Below are positions 43,236 through 51,095 of a DNA stretch of 51,095 nucleotides, piece by piece. The stretch spans positions 292,307 through 343,401 of the forward strand of contig BFEA01000139.1 in assembly GCA_003427395.1 (NCBI GenBank). Direction: 5' to 3'. The notes under the pieces are model-generated. The model saw nothing but the letters and a program-made list of their open reading frames with translations. It was not told the DNA's origin and made no database searches. Within the stretch, counting starts at the first letter, position 1; each line of letters begins with the position of its first letter. Position numbers and translations under genes: made by a program. The stretch comes from Chara braunii. Taxonomy: Eukaryota > Streptophyta > Charophyceae > Charales > Characeae.

Positions 43236-43956
43236 CAATGAAGATTTTTTTTTTTTTTTTCTAATTCGTTTTCACCAACCCCAACCCCCCCCCCCGGGGC
43301 AGAAACTCGTTTCTTTTTTAATTTTTTTTGGTGCTAGGGGGCGGGGATGGGGTTGCGCAACCCCAACCAGCCACCCCCAGGTCCCCCAACCCCGCACCCC
43401 CCCCCTCTCCTGGCCTCCACGGCCGCGCATTGCGTGGCCACGCGCAGCCACCGCCGCGGGGGATTCATAGGGTGGATGCAATATAGAGCCGACCAAACAG
43501 TTCACTGGAAGCAGTGCGGAGGGAGCCCAGCTACTACAAGTCTAGAAGCCGAACCCCCCAAACCCCCCTGTATCTTTCTCCCTCCTCCTGAGTAATCAAA
43601 GTTGCAGCTGGTCCGCTCTGCTGGGCACGGACAAGGAAAATGAACTGAGCTGATGGGACTGGGTGCCACGTGGAAGAAAAGAAGGTGGCAAGGACCTTGA
43701 GTGCAATAAGGTTTTCGAAAATAATTATCAAACCCTGCACCCCGCTGTCAGTGAGCTGATGGGACTGAGTGCCTGATGGCTGTACGCCGTGTAATGTACA
43801 CAATTAGAGGTGCCAAAGCCCAGATACTACAGATAGACTCAGAGAGGTCAAAAGAGGTCAGAGTAGTGTGTTTGATAAAGTAGTGTGTTTGGTAAACGTT
43901 TTTCCTCTGTGCTCGGCGATGGGAATCCTGTTTCTAAAACCTTTTTCCTATCTCCA

Positions 43957-44198
43957 GCGCTGAGGGTAACGCCCTCATGGTGGCCAAGACATAGTCTCTT
44001 GAGTCTGTTCTCCTCGATGTGGTGGCCTTTAAAGAGCTTTCAGATCGTGGACGAGTCCTCGTCAACTCCCTGCTCGCCAACGTCTGCCGAATCTCTCGAG
44101 GCGCAACTCGTGGTGGTGGCAAGCTGAAAAAAACAACCTTGGGCCGCTTGGAGGTAGTACTGGATAGAGTTGTTTCCCTCAGTTCTCTTCTTCAAGAC
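43957..44198 (+). pseudogene. Exon-like segment of an unrecognised gene
   Basis: A pyrimidine tract with CAG (TTTTTCCTATCTCCAG, ending 43956) precedes a frame reading NALMVAKT, one TAG, then LLDVVAFKELSDRGRVLVNS, RISRGATRGGGKLKKTTLG and VVLDRVVSLSSLLQD. It ends at a donor-like GTGAGC (44199). Frame, composition and splice-like borders fit a 242-bp internal exon. The TAG (from CAG by C-to-T) suggests decay. I do not recognise the family. Confidence 0.4.
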
Positions 44199-44405
44199 GT
44201 GAGCTGAAGTGGAGTCTAATGAAATTGCCATGCCACCAAACAAAATAGAAAGAAAGAAAGAAAGGAAATACCCGGCAAACGAAGCCCGGGAGAGGTGTAG
44301 ACTGGTGCAGAGCATAAGGTTTCTTTGCGCTTCTGCAAACGAAGAGTGTGTGTTGCATACTTATGGTTGAAATCGCTGGTGCTCATGCGCAGGTGTTGCT
44401 CGTTT

Positions 44406-44600
44406 CTTAAACCACCAGCGCATTTCCCAGTCATTTTTTCAGAGAGTCTGACGTGGTGTGCATGTTGCCGCGTCGGGTGGGAAGTAGTGTAGTCGCAGTG
44501 TGGTGCCGTTTTGCGGCATCCATCCAGGCAAAACGGGTTGCATGCGAGGCCTGTTTTACCTGGATGGATGTCCAGTGAAACGTGCTGGTGGTTTAACCGC
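44406..44600. mobile_element. TTAA-bordered inverted-repeat element
   Basis: TTAAACCACCAGCGCATTTC on the left is inverted as GTTTCACTGGATG-side CGTGCTGGTGGTTTAA at about 44578-44597. Inside, CATCCATCCAGGCAAAAC (44517-44534) pairs with GTTTTACCTGGATGGATG (about 44551-44568). Related single ends occur at 44753 (GCTGGTGGTTTAA), about 45455 and 46085 (TTAAACCACCAGTATGTTTC). TTAA at both borders recalls piggyBac-type targets, but the ends are themselves palindromic, so this is tentative. Confidence 0.55.
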
Positions 44601-46287
44601 AAGTACACGGCCCCAGCCTTGCAGAAAGTTTTTTGTCGCCACAAGCAAAACTCGGAGGGGCCGCATGGCGTCGGGCGTCGTTGAAAAAAAAAACCGGCGG
44701 CCTCCGAAGTGGTGCGGGTTTCGTGCTGACACCCGCGGGCCGATGTGTGGTGTGCTGGTGGTTTAAGATTCAGGAGTTTAGCTCAAGTGGAAAGCTGTGA
44801 ATCTCCATAACACCACTCAGGATGCTTTTTTGGTTAACTTGGTCTCCCTTTTGCTTGATTACTCGTTTGGGTGCAGTGCAATTCTACCAGGTGCAGTGCC
44901 AATGCGGCCCAAGCTGCTTAGAGGTAGCTATCCTTCGCCTGCTCTGATGTGGAAGCAAAGAACTTGGATTTGAATGCTCGCTCTCATCCCTGATCAGTGA
45001 TCTTCATATCCTTTCAACTCGCGGAACGGCCTTCAATCCGGGAATTCCCGCTCGGAATACATTTCTCTCGCAACCAAGTCAGGTTCATCTACCTCAACTG
45101 TCCTCCAAGATGTCGGCTGGTAAGCTGTTGTTTCCCCTCCCACCGGTGTGTGACTAGTACATATCTGTTGCCCCCTGAATTCAAATGTGATATTCATTTG
45201 TGATGTTCTCTGTGATCATTATCCTGTAGTATGTAGGCAGCAGGCTTTAAGCCTTCAACTGTTTTCGAAATTTCGAAGGTACTTCCGAGCCTGTTTTTGC
45301 TAAGGCGGAAAAGAACCGGGCGGCGAGCGCCAATCTTTGTCGAAGCATCAGCAGTGTTTTCCTTTCGACTGGCGCAGCCAGCCGTTTTGGGCGCCTCCGG
45401 AGTTTGTGGAACTACACGTTTTTTGATGTTTTTGAAGTTTCCTGTGAAAGTTGGTGGTGGTTTAAACTTTAAAGCTTGATGAATGCATGTCATCCTTGCC
45501 CAGGGGCCATTATATGGTCATTATCTAGTCTGTAGGCTTCAAAGCCTTCCAACTATACTTGAAGTTGAAATGCATGATCCACTTAGTACTCTGAATTGTG
45601 GTCTTCCCGTCGAAGAGGCCGAAAGAAAAGAGTGCACACATGGGCACAATTGACGGGTCTGGTCAGGGCACTGTTCAAGCTGATGAGACATATTAAGTGA
45701 TGACGCTGGTCGGCCAGGTCGGGGTACTGTTGATGCACGTATAATGCATGCATGGACATAATTATTGCCGACGCTGCAGTCTGAAATTGCCTTGCATGGC
45801 CTTGCCTGTTTGCCATAATGGCATGACAATGCATCTGCATTAGATTTGGAGGCGGCTGATACTCGGTAGAGTCAGTACTACTCACACATCTCTCGTCTTC
45901 CCGAACGGGAACCCTGATGCGACATGGCATTGCTTGGATATCATCTAGTACATGCCTTGGGAGGTCCAGCTGAGGGCGGAAGTATAAAAACTTACGGGGC
46001 TTGCATTGCGACGAAATACAAACTTTCAGGGATGTCATCTACATGCAGCATTGGGAGGAAGACTGCATGTTTCCCACCCATTTTTTCCCAAGTGCTCTTA
46101 TTAAACCACCAGTATGTTTCCCAGCCATTTTTTCAAAGTCACAGCTTGCATGCTCCCCCAACTTTGGGGCTTGGTGGCCGTAGCAAAATGGTTGGCAGCG
46201 CCAGACAAAAGGATGTCTGCCCCCCTCCGGTTTGTTTTTTTTTGTGCACACTGCACACCGCATTTACAGCCCTCCCCCCCAAAAAAA

Positions 46288-46318
<31 letters not shown>

Positions 46319-46700
46319 AAATTCCAGCCATGGAGAAAAAAGTGCCTCGGAAACTGTGGTGAGTCAGCCTCAGTCAGGTGGTAATAAAGTAACTGTGGAG
46401 ACCAACGAACCGTGACAAAGCAACTCTTAGCAGAGGCTTGGGCAGCAACGTGCCTGCTCTGCGGTAGCTTTGAAGACAAAGAAACTTTTACAAAGCCACT
46501 CTTAGCCAGCGCAATGTGAATGATATACTCTGGAGTCGGCAGGGTTTACCGTGACCAAGGTGTCACAGCAGCACAGCATGCTTGGCGGCTGGGAGAACCA
46601 TAGAGGCATAGCTAGCGCTGCCAAATGAAAGGGGCCGCATCGGGGCAACGGGGCTGGATGCAACCATGACCAGAAGTATGGCACAATGTCACTTTTCATT
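44600..46700. other. No complete gene; scattered exon- or UTR-like pieces
   Basis: At 45109-45118 ATGTCGGCTG is followed by a donor-like GTAAGC, as in genes with a tiny first coding exon, but I cannot find the next exon. An (AATA)n microsatellite lies at 46286-46318. Another TTAAACCACCAG end sits at 46085. No protein is recognised. Confidence 0.3.
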
Positions 46701-47290
46701 GAAAACTTCCGTTCAAGATTTTTTGATACCTTATAGTAGGCTGATATTCAATATTATTCATGAGTGGCTCGCAGCAGTTGGTAAATAGAAATAGAAAAGA
46801 ATGTCGTTCGAACTGGCTCCATGAGTCATTTGAATTTTTATTTATCATATACTAGGTAGCAAAGCTTCTTTGAAGCAAGTGTGGGCGTGTCAGGTTTTAA
46901 TGTTCAAGAGGCCAAAAAAGAACTCATGAATGTTGGCAAGTCTGTTGTCGTGCGAGTTTCCAATGGGGGCCAAAAAAAAAAAGAAAAAAAAAGACGGCAT
47001 TCTTCACGCCATGGCCCCCCGCCTGCAGGAAGCCTGACCTGCCTGTTTTGAAAGCTGGGCGGTGTTTTTATTGCCTTTTCAAACTTGACACATGAACGAC
47101 CTGCGGGTATTGTGTTTTCTTTGCCCACTTGAAACTCCATCGTGACTGAAACGTACTCATCCCCGGCTGACTGGCTGCTGGTAAGCTGGAAGAGAAAGGG
47201 CTATCCCGCCAATCAGGAGAAGCATGGCAGCCACAGAGAGAGAGAGAGACAGTGTGTGCACAGAGTGAGTAGTGCCAGCCATAGCTGGCT
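46700..47290. other. No recognisable gene
   Basis: Mixed sequence with A-runs near 46975. Nothing recognisable. Confidence 0.4.
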
Positions 47291-47296
47291 GCTAGT

Positions 47297-47297
<1 letters not shown>

Positions 47298-47385
<88 letters not shown>

Positions 47386-47386
47386 A
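47298..47386. repeat. (CA)n(GA)n microsatellite
   Basis: A CA tract (47298-47365) directly followed by a GA tract (47366-47386). A second GA tract lies at 47567-47607. Confidence 0.97.
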
Positions 47387-47565
47387 TCAGCGAGTAATGG
47401 CTTGGACTCTTATGAATGGTTCTGGTGGTCCTGCACGAAGAATACAGGCAATCCCTAACGCGCCTTCGGCCTCAGTAAGGCACGAAGAATACACTACACG
47501 AGCATTCACCTCAGACAAGGGTGCCTTCCGCGCCGGCGAATATGCAATCACGGGATCGGCCTCCC

Positions 47566-47610
<45 letters not shown>

Positions 47611-47699
47611 GAGGGAGGGAGGGAGGCTGGTGCATGGAGGGGAGACCCTTGGGAAAGGAAAGAAAGCCCTAGGAAGAGAGGACTTATCTAGTTGGTTTC

Positions 47700-47830
47700 T
47701 GGCATGGGAGCTCCAGCGAGTCATCGATGCACATTCATTGAGTGGTCTTGCGGTAGAGAAGCATCGTGCTATGTCAGCGATGCGCATTCATTGAATGGTC
47801 TTGCGGTAGAGAAGCATCGTGCTATTTGAC
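47700..47830. repeat. ~55-bp tandem duplication
   Basis: CGATGCRCATTCATTGARTG followed by GTCTTGCGGTAGAGAAGCAT occurs at about 47725 and 47780, in tandem. Confidence 0.9.
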
Positions 47831-47907
47831 CTATGTGGTATTGGTGACGAGGGGTGCGAGTAGTGTAGGGCACCGTAGGCAAGGGATAGGGTGGTGCACA
47901 TTGGCTA

Positions 47908-48147
47908 GTCGATGGGAGAAGTGACTGGCAATTCATTGGTGGAGATTTCAAAGGCAGCATTCTTTTGTTCATCAACAGAATTCAAGGTTGTCAATTTTTT
48001 GTACGTGTGATCAATTCCCTGTTGTTTCTGCTCGATGTTTTGTAATAGATCGACTCCATGCAGATCTGTGGGAGCACAATGTGCGTGTGATTTAAGTTTC
48101 ATCTCCATGGTATCCCTGGCTGCCTCTTCTTTAATCCCGTGAGTCAA
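47908..48147 (-). pseudogene. Exon-like ORF, unknown protein
   Basis: The minus strand reads an 80-residue hydrophilic frame with DTMEMKLKSHAHCAPTDLHG, then LLQNIEQKQQGIDHTYKKL. It ends in a TAG beyond PVTSPID. Composition is protein-like and free of repeats. Further upstream on the same strand another frame (48192-48359) reads AEAKAAAAGQRQQRQLAQKA, then RSMAKFMDPSETKGQAGERR, in a different phase, as neighbouring exons would be. I do not recognise the protein, and the gene model is unproven. Confidence 0.3.
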
Positions 48148-48599
48148 GGGCTGAAAGAGTGTTCACTGTTCTTCTATGCATCTTCTGTAGATTATAAGCA
48201 GACCCGTCTTTCTCCTGCTTGCCCTTTTGTTTCCGAGGGATCCATGAACTTTGCCATAGAGCGAATAGTAATACTAGCCCGAGCCTTCTGCGCAAGTTGT
48301 CGTTGTTGTCGTTGTCCTGCTGCTGCTGCAGCTTTGGCCTCAGCTCGATTTTCAGTTCTTCATCCTCGGAGGGCTGTATGTCATTTCTCTATAGGAGTCT
48401 ATTCCTTCATTTATTTATTGCCCTCTACTGATGTGATTTGTTTGTGCCCCTTGTGTTGTCGGTTGGTTGTTGCATTTCGTATTATTGCCGCATTCTGCTT
48501 GGGTCGCTGGGCGATCTTCAGCCATGTATCAGGTATCTCTTGCCATCCTCCTCTCATCGTCTTTCCAATTCACTGCAGGGAATAATCACTTGCGGACTT

Positions 48600-48705
48600 T
48601 GATCCACAAAGCCCCAATTGTCTTTCAGTTTTTTGCTCTGAATCTGTACCTGGCTCCAATTGTCTTTCAGTTTCTTTGCTCTGAATCTGTACCTGGCTCT
48701 CGCTT
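48600..48705. repeat. ~42-bp tandem duplication
   Basis: CCAATTGTCTTTCAGTTT followed by TGCTCTGAATCTGTACCTGG occurs twice in a row. On the minus strand the frame stays open through both copies (QSKETERQLEP, EQKTERQLG), so it may be a coding repeat of the gene suggested at 47.9-48.4 kb. Confidence 0.85.
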
Positions 48706-48759
48706 GGATTCCTCACGGCAACGTGCCAACTTTGGCAAGTGAGCAATCCTCACGACTTT

Positions 48760-49115
48760 CATGCAGTGGTTGACTGGGACACAGGCCCATTTTCGCACTC
48801 TTCCAGACTGGTGTTATGGTTGGGGAACATCCCCGGAAAAAAAGAAAAAAGAAAAGCGGGATTGGACTCGCAACTTCTGCTGCCATGTTTGGCAGTTGCT
48901 TTCTGGGCCCCCGCTTCGGGCACAGTCTCCCAAAGTGGCGAAGCTCAGAAAAAAAGAGATTGCGAATGCGCCCCTACGTATGTCATGGCGAGGGCTACCG
49001 CAGAATAATAAATGTTCAATTCAGTTGCGCGGAACGATAGGATAGGATGGGTCTGAAGGACGGAAGGAAGGAAGGTAAACTGAAAAAAAGGTTAAAAAAA
49101 AACTGAGGGTTAGAT
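48760..49115. other. No recognisable gene
   Basis: A-rich strings and a GGAAGGAAGG tract near 49060. Nothing recognisable. Confidence 0.35.
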
Positions 49116-49120
49116 CTCAG

Positions 49121-49197
49121 CTGTGCCCTCCAAGTCGATCCCGGAGGAGCAAATGTTGAATTCTGTTGCTCAGAATGAGGGCATGGTGCTAAGGAAG
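49121..49197 (+). pseudogene. Short exon-like segment
   Basis: Between an acceptor-like GATCTCAG and a donor-like GTAATT lies an open 77-bp stretch reading VPSKSIPEEQMLNSVAQNEG. It is too short to identify and may be chance. Confidence 0.22.
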
Positions 49198-49504
49198 GTA
49201 ATTGAAGAAAAACTTGAAAAAGTTCAAAAACTGACAAAAAGTTGAAAAAACTGAAAGTTGACCTTCAGTTTTTCAGTGAAAAAGTAACAAGTGAACTTAG
49301 CGGTGAAGTAATAAACAGACATAAAATTATACAATTGATGAAAACTGAGATTAATAAGTTAATAACAAGTGTAGTAATAACAAGTGTAGTTATAAACAAA
49401 CATAACATTATGCAACTGATGAAAACTCAGACGTTCACGAATTTCGGAATTTGTGAAAAACGAATACCGAAGGAAACAGTAGTAGGCTACTTAGTCTAGC
49501 TAAA

Positions 49505-49622
49505 AGGGGACCACAAAGTCGATGAAAAATGGAGAAATTGCTAATTAGAACGATGGAGAGAAGATTACCATGGGCCGTGTGCAAAGATGACTCACATAAA
49601 TGGAGAGAAATGGTGCAAATTT
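49505..49622 (+). ncRNA. Diverged U6 snRNA pseudogene
   Basis: TTAGAACGATGGAGAGAAGA, then TTACCATGGGCCGTGTGCAA, then AGATGACTCACATAAATGG and AGAAATGGTGCAAATTT aligns along U6 to its plant-type 3' end (CGAGAAATGGTCCAAATTT) at roughly 80% by eye. The ACAGAGA box is changed to GGAGAGA, so it cannot work in splicing. The 5' stem-loop is degraded and holds an insertion. An AAG microsatellite follows. Confidence 0.75.
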
Positions 49623-49649
49623 GAAAGAAGAAGAAGAAGAAGAAGAAGC

Positions 49650-50105
49650 TACTTGTGGCTTGAAAATCATACATAGTATGAGCCTGGTGACACGAGCGAT
49701 CGGGTTGAAACTTTTCATGTGAATTTACTCCATGTTGGGAGCATGACCGGATTCGCTGAACTGTGTGTGCTGTGTCACTTGCCTGTATGATGCATGCCAC
49801 CCCCGAAACAGCGATACAACTCAATAAAGAGATGGTACTTCTGGGACGGGGGGCTTCGTAATTTATATGCTCATTGCTTATCATCCAGGGCTGTTCTGAG
49901 TCTGCAGACGTGATGTGAAAGTTTATTGAAGTCAAGTCTCCTGTAGAGATGGTTTCCTCTCCTCTGCCTTTGCTCTGCCATTTTTGGCCGTTGAATCCAT
50001 GATCACGAATTGTCCATGCAATTCCCTGCTGATCAATACTGTAGATGCTAGTAAAAAAATAAAAGGTTCTTTTTTTTTTTGAGGAGGGGGGAGGGGGGGG
50101 GGAGA
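49650..50105. other. No recognisable gene
   Basis: Unremarkable sequence ending in a T-run and a G-rich run (50070-50103). Confidence 0.4.
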
Positions 50106-50113
50106 CTCAATTC

Positions 50114-50533
50114 TTTAAAGGGATAATTTTGCGAAATACCCCCATGAATTGAGATATCTGCCAAAATGCCCCTGAAAGATGCGGGTAGAGCGGAATGCCC
50201 TTTTGGGCCAAAATCTTTGTGTTATGCGGCTTATGCCCCTGTCAAGCGGGTGTGCAAATTTGCAATCTGGACCTCACCGTTTGGGCATGGCCTTTTGCAT
50301 CTGGGCCTTAGGAAATGATGACAAGCACGGGGGTATTTTGCAAAGTTGGATGGTATCGGGTAGGGGTATATCACAAAGATAGGGGGTCCAACCCATGCGA
50401 GGGGTATTTCACAAGAAAAATATTTTTGTCAGTGGGGCATAATGGGCATTCCTCTCTACCCACATCTTTCAGGAGCATTTTGGCAGATATCTCAACTTAT
50501 GGGGGTATTTTGCAAATTACCCCTCCTTTAAAA
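50114..50533. mobile_element. ~410-bp MITE with ~85-bp terminal inverted repeats
   Basis: The left arm (GGGATAATTTTGCGAAATAC, CCCCATGAATTGAGATATCT, GCCAAAATGC, GAAAGATGCGGGTAGAG) is inverted on the right (CTACCCACATCTTTCAGGAG, CATTTTGGCAGATATCTCAA, GGGGGTATTTTGCAAATTAC). Both borders carry TTTAAA, a possible target duplication. Long TIRs and the GGGGTAATTTGCAAAATACC-like ends resemble Mutator-type plant MITEs. No transposase is encoded. Confidence 0.8.
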
Positions 50534-50687
50534 TGTGGTCTGATGGACCACGGAAGTGCCGTAGGTAATAAGGAATTGAAGGGTTTTTTTTTTTTTTTTT
50601 TTTTTTTTTAATTACCCAAATCCCTAGGCTACCAGAGTGGCCCCGGGTCACTTGCCCGGCCGGGCCAAAAACATAAAAAACATTTAA

Positions 50688-50712
50688 ATATATATATATA
50701 TATATATATTTT
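50688..50712. repeat. (TA)n microsatellite
   Basis: A pure TA tract of about 25 bp followed by TTTTA units. Confidence 0.93.
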
Positions 50713-51043
50713 ATTTTATTTTTTATTCTGAATTTGATGAAGGATTTCGATCTGACCCTGATGCATGGGTGAGATCTGGACGACGTTCTCTTCCCCCCCC
50801 TCCCTTATATCGAAATTGCAACCAGGTCAGGGCACTCGCGCCTGGTCTTAGATATGGAGCCCTTATGAGTATACTGCTGCTGTGCTTGTCTTTCTCGGTG
50901 CTGGAGAGGTTTCCGTTGCTGTTGACTTATGCCATGCGGAACCAAGACGGGATTCCGACTGGATTTCGACACGTGGGGCATTGAGACTTCGGCTTCCTTT
51001 CCTGATCCACTTTTGGCAAGTGTTTGTGGTATGCTTGTATTTG

Positions 51044-51087
<44 letters not shown>

Positions 51088-51095
51088 CTGTCTCT
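51088..51095. other. Possible truncated Nextera adapter at the window end
   Basis: The final eight bases, CTGTCTCT, follow a CA/GA microsatellite and match the first eight of the mosaic end found complete at three other places. Eight bases could match by chance. Confidence 0.5.

Noticed and set aside
43025-43264. Asn/Gln-rich low-complexity protein
   Set aside because: Translation of a CAAT microsatellite.
49413-49445. CTGATGAAAACTCAGACG as a fourth hammerhead
   Set aside because: Stem II cannot form and the GAAA box is followed by T with no stem III partner.

Overview
The window looks like nuclear DNA of a streptophyte (land plant or charophyte alga), assembled from short reads. The evidence is plant-type U6 and U2 snRNA copies, tRNA-derived SINEs, Ty3/gypsy retrotransposon remains with an initiator-tRNA-Met primer-binding site, many short terminal-inverted-repeat (TIR) elements, and almost no intact long coding sequence. 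Some protein fragments (the acidic and RS-rich ORF after the integrase, and the Cys-containing ORF at 25.9-26.6 kb) remind me of hypothetical proteins of Chara braunii. That is memory only and unverified. No bacterial operon, rRNA, intact tRNA gene or CRISPR is visible.

Left part (1-26.3 kb). A ~38-bp minisatellite fills 1-0.6 kb. From 3.0 kb come a ~197-bp terminal repeat, a primer-binding site, and a gag frame whose stops all look like C-to-T changes. After it come a zinc knuckle and retropepsin-like pieces. A clear aspartic protease lies at 12.06 kb and a pol linker at 12.7-13.1 kb. After about 4 kb of non-coding DNA come reverse transcriptase/RNase H (17.4-18.85 kb), a PHD-like finger in the integrase frame, integrase (19.4-20.6 kb) and an extra acidic ORF (20.6-22.6 kb). 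A second copy of the 197-bp repeat lies at 26.1 kb. Gene order and orientation fit one large, heavily interrupted Ty3/gypsy element, although two overlapping elements are possible. The non-coding stretches hold decayed tandem arrays. One of them, at 7.6-8.35 kb, has a constant core bracketed by inverted arms that differ between copies but still pair.

Right part (26.3-51.1 kb). This is a dense mosaic of small non-autonomous elements: at least two TIR families sharing GGGGCCAAGTCCCAC-type ends with 3-bp target duplications, a palindromic TA-inserting family (CCTTCTTCCCCCG ends) nested in them and in SINEs, tRNA-SINEs, U2 and U6 retrocopies, a 1.12-kb TIR element and a long-TIR element at 50.1 kb. 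At 37.8-38.6 kb there are three hammerhead-ribozyme motifs. Two have full stems I-III, and the first two are spaced 623 bp apart, which suggests a retrozyme-like element. A few exon-like pieces with splice-like borders lie at 43.9-49.2 kb.

Assembly quality. Three exact 38-bp Nextera mate-pair junction adapters are embedded in the sequence (24882, 33582, 37268) and a possible adapter start sits at the last 8 bases. Add a 303-base N gap, a 62-G run and an 84-T run, and long-range order in this window should be treated with caution.
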